Part shown: one piece after another, positions 16,100 to 23,370 of the stretch
Position numbering within the stretch: position 1 is the first letter of the stretch
How the letters are laid out: every line of letters begins with the position of its first letter
IMG/VR virus record: IMGVR_UViG_3300035210_000069
Span: 1 to 40,927 of that record
Strand: one strand, 5' to 3'
Origin: a virus
DNA: 40,927 nucleotides
Translations under genes and position numbers: made by a program
Notes under the pieces: model-generated
The model's input: the letters and a program-made list of their open reading frames with translations, nothing else
What the model was told of the DNA's origin: nothing
Database searches by the model: none

Positions 16100-16257
16100 C
16101 GATTACAGCAGGATCAGACGGCATTGCCGTTACCGTGGCCGACATAGGCCAGTACAGACTTATCAGAGACGCCCTCATCCAATACGAACAGAAGTATATG
16201 GTCGAGTGTGGTGAATCGGGGATCTCAAACCTTATCGCACAAATGGAGGAACTATGA
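16096..16257 (+). CDS. Small early protein, unknown function
   Basis: A 53-residue frame MTITAGSDGIAVTVADIGQY... is coupled to both neighbours by ATGA overlaps, with AAAGGAGA upstream. It is predicted helical in its second half. The paired overlaps and ribosome site are the main evidence that it is expressed. Confidence 0.65.
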   Translation: MTITAGSDGIAVTVADIGQYRLIRDALIQYEQKYMVECGESGISNLIAQMEEL

Positions 16258-16436
16258 AAAAATTTGCTCTTCTTCTTTCCATGACCGGCTTAAATGAATA
16301 TGTTTATAACTCAATAAAACATTTCAACAAACATTCGTCATCCGATATAACACGTGGAGAAAATCCAGAACGTACAGGAGAATACTACAGGGATCAAAAC
16401 GGTTGCTTGAGAAAAACCAAAAAGGAGGAACTCTAA
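16254..16436 (+). CDS. Small early protein, unknown function
   Basis: The 60-residue product begins MKKFALLLSMTGLNEYVYNS and ends in a charged tail KTKKEEL. GGAGG lies just before its ATG and it is ATGA-coupled to the preceding gene and TAATG-coupled to the next. No domain is recognised. Confidence 0.6.
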   Translation: MKKFALLLSMTGLNEYVYNSIKHFNKHSSSDITRGENPERTGEYYRDQNGCLRKTKKEEL

Positions 16437-16588
16437 TGGCACTCTTTGAACACCATGATAAGTATGATATTTATTATCTTCCTGAAGGCATTTACCTTGC
16501 CATTGATCGGCTTGGTAATTGGCTTGCAAAGGCTGCAACAATTACAGAAACATCAACGATCGCAGAAGAGGTGCTCTCATGCTTATAA
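16436..16588 (+). CDS. Small early protein, unknown function
   Basis: The 50-residue product starts at the ATG overlapping the previous stop (TAATG), with AAGGAGG upstream. The sequence MALFEHHDKYDIYYLPEGIY looks like a small folded domain with alternating beta strands. It overlaps the next gene by 10 bases. Confidence 0.6.
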   Translation: MALFEHHDKYDIYYLPEGIYLAIDRLGNWLAKAATITETSTIAEEVLSCL

Positions 16589-16758
16589 CCATACCCGAAT
16601 GGCTACTCGTCCCAATGGTGGCAATTGCCCTTATCATCATCTTTTTCGGATGTGCGGCAATATTCTTCTTCTGCTGGTTCCTTTGGTGCTGGATATTTGG
16701 TAAAGATGAACCATATTCAATACCCTGCACAAACTGCAAAGAAAAAAAGGGGGGATAA
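16579..16758 (+). CDS. Small single-span membrane protein with CxxC
   Basis: The 59-residue product has one long hydrophobic segment (about residues 8-41, rich in Ile, Phe, Trp and Cys). A short hydrophilic end follows with PCTNCKEKKGG, a possible zinc or thiol site. It belongs to a run of tiny membrane genes at the end of this operon. These may act on the host envelope, but that is inference. Confidence 0.6.
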   Translation: MLITIPEWLLVPMVAIALIIIFFGCAAIFFFCWFLWCWIFGKDEPYSIPCTNCKEKKGG

Positions 16759-16847
16759 TGGGTCAACTTATCGGATGGATTCTATTCTTGTTGTTGATAT
16801 TTGTGTTCCTCGGTTTACAGATGAGGGATAAAGGAAGAGGGCGCTAA
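16758..16847 (+). CDS. Tiny single-span membrane peptide
   Basis: The 29-residue product MGQLIGWILFLLLIFVFLGL... has one transmembrane helix and a basic tail MRDKGRGR. Its ATG overlaps the previous stop (TAATG) after a GGGGGG site, and its stop codon lies in the loop of the operon terminator. Confidence 0.6.
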   Translation: MGQLIGWILFLLLIFVFLGLQMRDKGRGR

Positions 16848-16860
16848 GCCCTCTTTTTTA
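16836..16860 (+). terminator. Intrinsic terminator of the rightward early block
   Basis: AGAGGGC pairs with GCCCTCT around the loop GCTAA, followed by five T and an A. It separates convergent operons: the plus-strand small genes and the minus-strand replication operon that ends at 16861. Confidence 0.9.
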
Positions 16861-17325
16861 TCATCTTGCGTCAAGACTTGCCTGAATAAGATCTCTATAC
16901 GACATTCCCATCCACAAAGAAAGCATTTGATATGCTGCATCCCTGAACACCGTTACCCTTTCTTCTGTCGTGCTCATTGAAGTTGTATCCGGTATCGTCC
17001 TTTCCTTTCCGTCCCTATCGATGAACGTCTTAGTAAACCCGCAAGAATATTTCAGACAGACAAGAAGGTGTTCTTCTGCTCTGTCCTGATCCTTATTATT
17101 GTGGATGACGTACATCTCTGAACCATCGGCCTTCCGCATGTTGTTCACACAGTAACGTAAAACGGCTCGGAACTTATCATGCTCCTTGATATCCCTCTTT
17201 GTCGTGGAAACATTCCCCGCCAACGTCTCGCCAAGATGATCTCTTCCAAACTCTTCGCTACTCTTATCAAGTGGAGCATATAAAACACGATTATCGACAA
17301 GAGCAGCGCAAAGAATTATTTCCAT
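16861..17325 (-). CDS. DUF1367-like phage protein candidate
   Basis: The 154-residue product starts at the ATG at 17325, which overlaps the previous stop as TAATG. The pattern TTKRDIKEHDKFRAVLRYCVNNM, later LVCLKYSCGFTKTF and IPDTTSMST ... FRDAAYQML, resembles DUF1367 recombination/Nin-region proteins (K-R-x-x-x-x-H-x-K-F, then an IPxSISF-like block). The match is by eye and weak. It is the last gene of the leftward replication operon, before the convergent terminator. Confidence 0.45.
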   Translation of the reverse strand: MEIILCAALVDNRVLYAPLDKSSEEFGRDHLGETLAGNVSTTKRDIKEHDKFRAVLRYCVNNMRKADGSEMYVIHNNKDQDRAEEHLLVCLKYSCGFTKTFIDRDGKERTIPDTTSMSTTEERVTVFRDAAYQMLSLWMGMSYRDLIQASLDAR

Positions 17326-17954
17326 TATTTTTTCCTTTTTCTTCCCAATTTCAAAAGAGCGGCCTTTTCTATTGCTTCTGGAGTCTTTGTCCTTGCGGCC
17401 TTTATCTCCCTTATAGCGTTCTGGCGCATTACCCACGCCCTGACCGGCCACATTAGGAACAATCCTGCGAGAATAGACATTATCGAATGGAACAGTATCG
17501 AAAATAGAATGTCGATAATCTCTTTGAAAGTCTGAAGCAGATCGATAATGTAATAAAACACCCTCTGTCCGTATGCATGCTGAAGATCGAAATATTCCAG
17601 GTTGAAAACCCTCGACATAATAACGGGAACCGACATTTTGACGGTATTCTCTGGGCATTGGAGAATGTCTTCAGACTTCACAACTTTTGAAATGGTTTTG
17701 TCTTTATCAAAAACAACACCGTTCCATTTTTGTCCTTTTTTAATCTGCTCATGCACCCATCGCCCCTTGATAAACGTCCGCTTGTCCGTATAGTGAAACC
17801 GAATCTCTCCCGATACGATACCAATAAAACAGGCGACCATCAGCAGAATAATCGGAATTGCCACTACATTCGGGATAATCAGCAACCCGAAGATTGCCCC
17901 CGCGACAAGAGCGAGTGCATAAATCGCTCCGAAAACCATTGATACCTTTGTCAT
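17325..17954 (-). CDS. Multi-span membrane protein, unknown function
   Basis: The 209-residue protein has two hydrophobic helices near residues 8-28 and 30-50, a soluble middle, and a further hydrophobic stretch near 130-165. It then has a basic C-terminus (KLGRKRKK). The leader AAGGATGGTAT before its start also precedes the next gene upstream. It sits downstream of DnaB in the early operon. Early phage membrane proteins often act in superinfection exclusion or envelope remodelling, but nothing here proves that. Confidence 0.65.
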   Translation of the reverse strand: MTKVSMVFGAIYALALVAGAIFGLLIIPNVVAIPIILLMVACFIGIVSGEIRFHYTDKRTFIKGRWVHEQIKKGQKWNGVVFDKDKTISKVVKSEDILQCPENTVKMSVPVIMSRVFNLEYFDLQHAYGQRVFYYIIDLLQTFKEIIDILFSILFHSIMSILAGLFLMWPVRAWVMRQNAIREIKAARTKTPEAIEKAALLKLGRKRKK

Positions 17955-17981
17955 TTCATACCATCCTTTAAATTTAATTGG

Positions 17982-18134
17982 CTACATCCCAATATATTTT
18001 GCAACAATAGCTGCTGCATAAAACATGAACGGAGCAGCAACCATTCCATTTTTGTCATTCCCTTTATTCATAAAGGAAACAGTTACAACCATCGCCGATA
18101 ACCCAATTCCTACATAAAACAATACAATGCTCAT
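17982..18134 (-). CDS. Small two-span membrane protein
   Basis: This 50-residue frame (MSIVLFYVGIGLSAMVVTVS... ending AIVAKYIGM) has two hydrophobic helices joined by a polar turn FMNKGNDKNG. AAGGA lies about nine bases before the ATG in a leader repeated elsewhere in this operon. It lies between DnaB and the larger membrane protein and may work with the latter. Confidence 0.65.
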   Translation of the reverse strand: MSIVLFYVGIGLSAMVVTVSFMNKGNDKNGMVAAPFMFYAAAIVAKYIGM

Positions 18135-18160
18135 ACTATACCATCCTTAATTTATTATTG

Positions 18161-19411
18161 CTAAACCCCATACCCCGATGCCGGAACATTCCCATTACCG
18201 ACATAAACATTCCCGACTTGATATCGCCCTTTGTTCAGCATGATCTTACCTTTCCCTGCGGCCTCTGACCTCATCTTTGCCTTTGTCAGCCAACTCGATC
18301 CGTCTTCATCAGACCATAGGAAAACAACGTTGTTAGCATCCTGTTCTAAAGAACCAGAATCTTTAAGATCTGAAAGAATAGGCTCCTTGCTCGATCTTGA
18401 CTCTACCATCCGATTCAACTGAGCAACCCCGATAACCGGTATTGATAATCTTCCCGCCATCCTCTTCAAGGATCTTGATATGTCACCTACCCTCTCGGCC
18501 TTTGTATCTCCGTTTCCATCAAATAGCTGGACATAATCAAGTATCACTATACCTGGTTTTCTTTTTTTTGCAAGCTCTTTTACTTTTTGAATCACAGAAT
18601 CTACGTGACTCGTGATATCGTCCACATAATACAACCCCTTCCACCGGTCTTTAAGGCTATCGAAGGTATCGCACACAAGCTGATCTTCTTCAGGAGTCAT
18701 CGTCCGATCTCTTATCTTATTAAACTCAACCCCGGTTATTCTTGTGAGGTTTCGGTAATAGATGTGCCGCTTGCTCACCTCAAGGGAAAAATGAAAAACT
18801 GGAACCTTGTAATTATCCATAACATGGGCGGCGATCGCACAAGCAACGGTTGTCTTCCCTTCCCCTGGCCTTGCAGCAATCAAGGTAAGTTCCGTTTCCC
18901 ACAGATTAAACTTTTCACAAGAGATATCTATACCTGAATAAAATTTATTCTCAGGCTTTGCATCGTGTAAACTCTTCTCTTCTCCGATATCACATATTTG
19001 TGTCGGAGATGAAAACTTTGAGATATCGACATCTGCCTTTTCGAGAATATGCTCTATCGGATCGGTAGATGATACAAGATACTTTCCAAGCTCTTTAAGA
19101 TCATCCCTTATTGCCGACTCCTTCAGCTTCTCGATAAGTATCGGAACAGGAGCGTAATCGGAGCACTTCGCAGCGATAAGGAACGTCTCAGTCACACAAT
19201 TTTGGTCTTCTCCCATTGCCATTATCTGAGCTTGCACGGTGGTAATATTTATCGGATGGCACGATTCATACAGAGTTTTTATCGCCGCATGAATTATCTT
19301 TGAGTTTTTAGTGGTGAAATACTTGTCGTCCAACTCCGCGACATCACGAGAATAATCTTTTGAGAATATTGCGCCACCGAGTATCAGATCTGTAATATTT
19401 TTATTTACCAT
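18161..19411 (-). CDS. dnaB: Replicative DNA helicase, DnaB type
   Basis: The 416-residue protein unwinds DNA at the phage fork. The N-terminal domain (about 1-110) matches the DnaB N-domain that contacts primase. The RecA-like motor has Walker A RPGEGKTT (181-188), Walker B IVILDYVQL (288-296), the glutamine switch VAQLNR and the motif SDLKDSGSLEQDANNV. The last 15 residues are glycine-rich. It overlaps the upstream small gene by 11 bases. No primase domain is fused and no loader is evident, so host primase and loader may be used. Confidence 0.93.
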   Translation of the reverse strand: MVNKNITDLILGGAIFSKDYSRDVAELDDKYFTTKNSKIIHAAIKTLYESCHPINITTVQAQIMAMGEDQNCVTETFLIAAKCSDYAPVPILIEKLKESAIRDDLKELGKYLVSSTDPIEHILEKADVDISKFSSPTQICDIGEEKSLHDAKPENKFYSGIDISCEKFNLWETELTLIAARPGEGKTTVACAIAAHVMDNYKVPVFHFSLEVSKRHIYYRNLTRITGVEFNKIRDRTMTPEEDQLVCDTFDSLKDRWKGLYYVDDITSHVDSVIQKVKELAKKRKPGIVILDYVQLFDGNGDTKAERVGDISRSLKRMAGRLSIPVIGVAQLNRMVESRSSKEPILSDLKDSGSLEQDANNVVFLWSDEDGSSWLTKAKMRSEAAGKGKIMLNKGRYQVGNVYVGNGNVPASGYGV

Positions 19412-19619
19412 TTGCTTCCTTGTCTGCTACTTCAATTGATTCCGTGAGTATTTTTATTGTTTCACCTTTGCTTTTTTTCACTAGCGCAGAAGCAGAAATC
19501 TTGCCCATATCATACTCAGATATAACTATATACAAAGCAATCAATTCGTCCCTTATATCTATCTGCTTTTTCATTATTACCACTTTCTTCTTATAGAACT
19601 TGCAACTTGCACAATTCAT
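19401..19619 (-). CDS. Small early protein overlapping dnaB
   Basis: The 72-residue product begins with a C-x-x-C pair (MNCASCKFYKKK) and is otherwise helical and charged. GGAGGAATAAT precedes the ATG. It overlaps the start of dnaB by 11 bases, so translation is probably coupled and a role in replication is possible. Its leader repeats that of the replication initiator gene. No family is recognised. Confidence 0.6.
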   Translation of the reverse strand: MNCASCKFYKKKVVIMKKQIDIRDELIALYIVISEYDMGKISASALVKKSKGETIKILTESIEVADKEANGK

Positions 19620-19656
19620 ATTATTCCTCCATTCGCCTATTATTGCGAAGTTACTT

Positions 19657-19676
19657 CGCTTATGAGGTGTTAGTCG
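19657..19676 (-). repeat. attC-like half-site at the downstream end of the cassette array
   Basis: Read in gene direction, CGACTAACACCTCATAAGCG starts with a GACTAAC core that contains the TAA stop of the preceding gene. It then has a spacer ACCTC and the start of an L box. The core is the exact 10-bp inverted partner of GTGTTAGTCG before the same gene. The site then runs into a leader sequence shared with the initiator gene, so it looks truncated. A GCGAAG-TAA-CTTCGC hairpin follows. Confidence 0.45.
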
Positions 19677-19936
19677 TAATTATTTGCCGCTCTTTCCTTT
19701 ACATAAAAATCAGCCATTTCTCCCATCTGATTAACTATAGCTTCTTCATCAATTTTTACTCCAAGCTCATACTTTTGTTTTAATTTTAAACATTTTTTGC
19801 ACGTAACCATTTGCCATTCTTCTACAGCATTCATACATGGTTCTTCACCGGTACATCCACATAGAGTTTCTTCGCATGTTGATAACGGGTGTTCGTAATC
19901 ACCCTCATCTATGATTATTCCAAAATGTACTTTCAT
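19670..19936 (-). CDS. Cysteine-rich small protein, cassette-like gene A
   Basis: The product is 88 residues from the ATG at 19936, which follows GGAGG at good spacing. It starts MKVHFGIIIDEGDYEH and has two cysteine groups, CEETLCGCTGEEPC and TCKKC, compatible with a zinc site. A helical C-terminus follows. Its stop codon lies inside a GACTAAC core and the exact inverted copy stands upstream of its start, the arrangement of an integron gene cassette. Function unknown. Confidence 0.7.
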   Translation of the reverse strand: MKVHFGIIIDEGDYEHPLSTCEETLCGCTGEEPCMNAVEEWQMVTCKKCLKLKQKYELGVKIDEEAIVNQMGEMADFYVKERAANNYD

Positions 19937-19966
19937 GAGTCCTCCTATGATATCGGCGAATAACAA

Positions 19967-20021
19967 CGACTAACACTCGCTAACCGCCATAGTAACAGCG
20001 TCTAGCTCATAAGTTGTACGC
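19967..20021 (-). repeat. attC-like imperfect palindrome between genes B and A
   Basis: In gene direction this 55-bp element reads GCGTACAAC, spacer TTATGA, arm GCTAGACGC, a 10-base loop, arm GCGGTTAGC, spacer GAGT, then GTGTTAGTCG. The arms pair at 8 of 9 positions with one bulged mismatch, and outer AAC pairs with GTT. This matches the R''-L''-loop-L'-R' order and size of integron attC sites. The cores GTACAAC and GTTAGTC each differ from RYYYAAC/GTTRRRY by one base. Confidence 0.55.
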
Positions 20022-20037
20022 AATTTTTGAGCGCGCT

Positions 20038-20259
20038 TTACAATGCCTCTAATCTTATTTTCAAACTTTCAATCATTTTGCTATATTCTTTTATTGCTAT
20101 CTCCCACATACATTTTGATATAGTACAATCAATACTCATCGTTGCTAACTCTACACATCTTTGTTCTTTCAGTAAAAATGTTATTTCTGATTTTGTCCTT
20201 TCGCACCTTTCAATCATTTCTTTGATTCTGGTTGCTTCTCTTAGCGTTTCTTCTTTCAT
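20038..20259 (-). CDS. Small coiled-coil protein, cassette-like gene B
   Basis: The 73-residue, almost wholly helical and charged product (MKEETLREATRIKEMIERC...) probably forms a coiled coil. Three cysteines are spread along it. AAGGAGATGAAGC precedes the ATG. In gene direction it is preceded by GTTGTGCGC and followed by GCGTACAAC, which are complementary at 8 of 9 positions, as expected for the two ends of one cassette. No family is recognised. Confidence 0.65.
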   Translation of the reverse strand: MKEETLREATRIKEMIERCERTKSEITFLLKEQRCVELATMSIDCTISKCMWEIAIKEYSKMIESLKIRLEAL

Positions 20260-20300
20260 GCTTCATCTCCTTTATTATTATTCTCGACCGTCCGAAACCA

Positions 20301-20358
20301 GCGCACAACACCGCATAGACAAAATGGCTACACATCGTTTAGCTCATAAGTTAATTGC
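20301..20358 (-). repeat. attC-like imperfect palindrome between genes C and B
   Basis: In gene direction this 58-bp element reads GCAATTAAC, spacer TTATGA, arm starting GCTA, a variable centre, arm ending TATGC, spacer GGT, then GTTGTGCGC. It shares AACTTATGAGCTA with the next element (13 identical bases). The inner stem GCTA-a-AC/GT-c-TA-t-GC contains single unpaired bases, a normal attC trait. The rest of the 114-base gap holds only the ribosome site of the next gene. Confidence 0.5.
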
Positions 20359-20373
20359 AATTCAAAGAGCAAA

Positions 20374-20556
20374 CTATTGGTTTTTCTTGGGCTTCTTGCT
20401 CATCTGGTTATAATATTTCATAAAACACTTCATACTGCAAAAATCTATATTGCCCGTGAAAGAAAAATTACGGATTTTATAACCTCTCAAAAAAAGATAT
20501 TAGTGCTTTTCTTCATTAATTATTTTTCTGCATTCGTCACAAGCCTGTCGTTGCAT
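20374..20556 (-). pseudogene. Zinc-finger gene interrupted by an in-frame TAA, cassette-like gene C
   Basis: From the ATG at 20556 (AAAGGATAAATAT upstream) the frame reads MQRQACDECRKIINEEKH, then TAA. It continues in the same frame as YLFLRGYKIRNFSF ... DFCSMKCFMKYYN to a TAG at 20374. The CDEC before the stop and FCSMKC after it together form a four-cysteine zinc site, so the frame looks like one protein of about 60 residues broken by a nonsense codon (probably an ancestral Tyr). Programmed read-through or two mini-peptides are alternatives. A GTTAAGTGC/GCAATTAAC pair flanks it. Confidence 0.6.
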
Positions 20557-20591
20557 ATATTTATCCTTTTGCTTTTATCGCTCTTTGAACA

Positions 20592-20610
20592 GCACTTAAC
20601 AGCGGCTATG
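20592..20610 (-). repeat. attC-like half-site at the upstream end of the cassette array
   Basis: In gene direction CATAGC, spacer CGCT, then GTTAAGTGC parallels the L'-spacer-R' ends of the two complete elements (TAGC-GAGT-GTT and ATGC-GGT-GTT). GTTAAGT fits GTTRRRY exactly and is complementary at 8 of 9 positions to GCAATTAAC after gene C. The stop codon of the replication initiator lies inside the CATAGC arm. Confidence 0.45.
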
Positions 20611-21931
20611 CTCTTAAATTTATCTTCTCATCGAAGATCTTCTTCTTATCTTCTGCCGTTCCATATTTATACTTATCTGCCTCTTCCTGAGTCATCCCCC
20701 CAAATTTTACCATCAACTTATCAAGAGCATAGCAGAAGTGGTTCGGGCTGAAGGTGAACTTGTCGTACCCTTGTTCCCGCTTCGCCACTTGTTTATGAAA
20801 ATATTTAACCACATCCTTTAAAAATTCCAGCTTCCCGGAGAATGTAACGGCGATACGGGTGAACGCTTTTCCGTTAACTTTAAAGTCCAAAGGGATGTGA
20901 TTCATCGCCTCATACCCAAATCCAAAAGTCTCCCTTGCATAGTCCCAAATCTCTTTCTGCTCCGGAGTGAGCTTTTTGACCTTTGAAGTCTTTTGTACGA
21001 TGCCATTAGGCTTGCGGAGAGGCCTCTCCTTGCCATCCGGAACGCTTTTTCCAATACTTATATCGCCTCGGCTCTTGGATGCCTGTTTTTCATGTTTTCG
21101 CAAGAGTTCAGATCCGGTGATTATTTTACCGTTATCCACAAAGTTATCCACATTCTTCGCAATGGGGGAAATTATGTTCTCCCCTTTTCCCTTAGCGATA
21201 AAAACATCAAGTCCGGTAGCCTCTCTCAAAAATCTGTCTTTCATTATTTTCGCTTGCTCGGCCGATATTGGACCCAGCAAGTCTTCGAGTTCGGATGTCA
21301 ACTTGGAAGGCCATATTTTTTTTGCCTCCTCTTTCGTCATCCAAACAACATTTGAATCGGCGGGGGAACCGCCCGAAATGGAGGGGGTCTTAATTGGCTC
21401 CGGGGAAGGTTGTTTAGAGACTGAATCTTTCTCATCGTCCGTACGAGATTCTGTATTTTCAGAATTGAGTCCCATATCTTTAATGTCTGTGTCTGTGTCT
21501 GTGTCTGGCACTATTTGTCCCAGATTGTCTGTGACAGATTGCAATGGAGCATATTCTGGCAATAAAAGTAGACTTTTTTTATAATTTTGTATAAGAATAC
21601 GAAGTTTTTCTGATCTTGTGGCACTCATTTCAAGATCCCGATATATAGCAGCACAGGTAATCCTTCCGGTGGTTTCGCTCAATTCAAACATCCCTTGATT
21701 TATCATAAACGCAGCGATCTCTCCGATCTCAGTACTGTTCTCTTTATAAAAAGAAGCTATGTCTTCAACGGTCTCTTTAAGATCCGGGATGGGATCATCG
21801 TCGCATATAGTACTTACAATCGATTCAATCATAAGGCAATAAAGGCCATATCCTTTTATCCCGTATTTTGATATGAGTCTTCTTATTTTTGTGTCATGCC
21901 TTAAGTCGCTTTGGTGTTTAAAGTATTTCAT
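20606..21931 (-). CDS. Replication initiator, Lin1244/Lin1753 (DUF4373) N-terminal domain
   Basis: The 441-residue protein begins KYFKHQSDLRHDTKIRRLISKYGIKGYGLYCLMIESI. This is the winged-helix-like opening of DUF4373/Lin1244 proteins found beside phage helicases. The middle (about 145-300) is low-complexity, acidic and variable, and includes DTDTDTD encoded by four tandem TGTCTG-type hexamers. The C-terminus holds a further helical domain. The place upstream of dnaB supports an initiator or helicase-loader role. AAGGATAATT precedes the start. The C-terminus abuts an attC-like half-site, so its last residues may have been altered by insertion. Confidence 0.7.
   Translation of the reverse strand: MKYFKHQSDLRHDTKIRRLISKYGIKGYGLYCLMIESIVSTICDDDPIPDLKETVEDIASFYKENSTEIGEIAAFMINQGMFELSETTGRITCAAIYRDLEMSATRSEKLRILIQNYKKSLLLLPEYAPLQSVTDNLGQIVPDTDTDTDIKDMGLNSENTESRTDDEKDSVSKQPSPEPIKTPSISGGSPADSNVVWMTKEEAKKIWPSKLTSELEDLLGPISAEQAKIMKDRFLREATGLDVFIAKGKGENIISPIAKNVDNFVDNGKIITGSELLRKHEKQASKSRGDISIGKSVPDGKERPLRKPNGIVQKTSKVKKLTPEQKEIWDYARETFGFGYEAMNHIPLDFKVNGKAFTRIAVTFSGKLEFLKDVVKYFHKQVAKREQGYDKFTFSPNHFCYALDKLMVKFGGMTQEEADKYKYGTAEDKKKIFDEKINLRA
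21484..21507. repeat. Four tandem 6-bp repeats in the initiator gene
   Basis: TGTCTG is repeated four times in a row. Because the unit is six bases, changes in copy number would add or remove Asp-Thr pairs without shifting the reading frame. Confidence 0.85.
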
Positions 21932-21984
21932 AATTATCCTTTTAATCTATTATTGAGAAGTAACTTAATTTATAACATGTTGCA

Positions 21985-23280
21985 TTATAATTTAGAAGCC
22001 TGATGATACCGTTTCATATTGTATAGGCATTCCTTTATTAAGTAATCCTCAAACGCTCTAGTTTCATCACCTGATTTAGATTTATGGTGAAAATACTCAT
22101 GAGCTATAGTATCCAATACCTCGTCATACCCTCTCCTAAAAATAGGAAGATTTATATAAAGTTTTTCTTCAAAATACTGTCCGTCCGCTGCGTCTTCAGA
22201 CCGATTATCAGCAACAATAATATCTTCACATCTTATAGAATACCCACAGTCCCGTAAAAACTTGCAAGACTCATGGATCATTTTAAGCTCGTACTCTCCG
22301 ACCGTTACATCGTCATCCCATCCGTTAAGACGGCTTTCCTTCATAATGTCCCTTAACGTTCTCACGCCTGGAGCGCGTTTCATCTTTGCACAAAACTCTT
22401 CAGGGACTATAATCCGATCCTTGCTAAATAATTCTCGCTCATACATCTTTTCCTCTATAAAAGACACGCATAGTTTTCCCTCGAATACCTTCTCCCAAAT
22501 TGGCGAATCATAAACAACGCATCCCGGGTATAGTTTACTTTCAAAATAATCATCATCCGAAATAACTGAAACAATATCCTTCAGGATATCTACCGGGAAA
22601 AGATTCAACTGTGCCCCGAGCATATAGGTTACATCCCAACCGCTTGCCAGTCTTGATTCGGGCAACTGCAAAGAATCGAATTCATACCAGTACTTTGATT
22701 TTTTATTTTCATGGTATACCTGAACTCCCTTTCGATAAATCCTAGTTTCGTTATCATCCAGGGGGGTAAATATGCGGATATTATGTAATTTAAATATAGG
22801 CTTACGATCAAGAATAAACATCTTATCAACATGACCAAAATACTCGTCCATCTCAAAAGATGCGCTGATATATATACGAGTAACACCAGCACATGGATCT
22901 ATGGTTTCAGACTTAAACCATCGGAATCCACCTTCGTCTATAGCATTGGAAATAAATTCTCTCATCGCCTCATTTATAGTCCAGTTTTTCTTTCCCATCT
23001 CAACGGTCATAGTTGTCTCAACTTTTTTCTTTCCAGTCTCTTCTATGAAAATCTGGTGGAAGTCAGATCCCCTAAATTCCGTTTTCTTTGCGACAAACTT
23101 AATTGTCCTCAATCCAGAGGTTACAAATAAATCAAGTCCTTCTCTCATTACCGCAGAAATTCCGTATTTGTTTCCCGTTCCGAATTGTCCGATTTTATCA
23201 GATCCCTCCTTTGAAGACATCCCCATAACCCGGAACGCCCTTACGTCTACTTCGCCATTGTTTTCAATGCAATAATACAT
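21985..23280 (-). CDS. GHKL-type ATPase domain fused to an HExxH metalloprotease-like domain
   Basis: From the ATG at 23280 (GAGGGGAG eight bases upstream) the product has 431 residues. A glycine-rich lid GQFGTGNKYG lies at 31-40. It is followed by a GHKL N-box-like helix REFISNAIDEGG at 107-118, the reverse of the usual order. The C-terminus has AHEYFHH (HExxH at 394-398) followed by GDETRAFEDYL, as in zinc peptidases of SprT/zincin type. An ATP-driven protease-like or decoy function is inference. The ATG at 23325 is rejected because it lies inside a terminator hairpin. It is the first gene after the structured leader RNA. Confidence 0.7.
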   Translation of the reverse strand: MYYCIENNGEVDVRAFRVMGMSSKEGSDKIGQFGTGNKYGISAVMREGLDLFVTSGLRTIKFVAKKTEFRGSDFHQIFIEETGKKKVETTMTVEMGKKNWTINEAMREFISNAIDEGGFRWFKSETIDPCAGVTRIYISASFEMDEYFGHVDKMFILDRKPIFKLHNIRIFTPLDDNETRIYRKGVQVYHENKKSKYWYEFDSLQLPESRLASGWDVTYMLGAQLNLFPVDILKDIVSVISDDDYFESKLYPGCVVYDSPIWEKVFEGKLCVSFIEEKMYERELFSKDRIIVPEEFCAKMKRAPGVRTLRDIMKESRLNGWDDDVTVGEYELKMIHESCKFLRDCGYSIRCEDIIVADNRSEDAADGQYFEEKLYINLPIFRRGYDEVLDTIAHEYFHHKSKSGDETRAFEDYLIKECLYNMKRYHQASKL

Positions 23281-23310
23281 ATTATTTACTCCCCTCATAT
23301 CCTTTAAATT

Positions 23311-23370
23311 AAAAAACCCGCTCATAACTCAGACCTCTTTCGAGGGGGATCTCTGGGCTGTGAACGGGTT
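23311..23370 (-). terminator. Intrinsic terminator/attenuator before the replication operon
   Basis: A 10-bp outer stem with one G-U pair encloses a nested CAGA/TCTG and CCTC-GAAA-GAGG hairpin and is followed by TTTTTT in the leftward direction. Since it lies between a consensus promoter and a whole replication operon, it is best read as a conditional terminator. Confidence 0.75.

Noticed and set aside
20377-20751. 124-residue plus-strand frame
   Set aside because: It is antisense to the initiator and zinc-finger genes, lacks a ribosome site, and its hydrophobic composition comes from the complementary strand.
23281-23325. Upstream ATG (MSGFF...) for the GHKL gene
   Set aside because: This start lies inside the terminator hairpin, while GAGGGGAG precedes the ATG at 23280 at ideal spacing.
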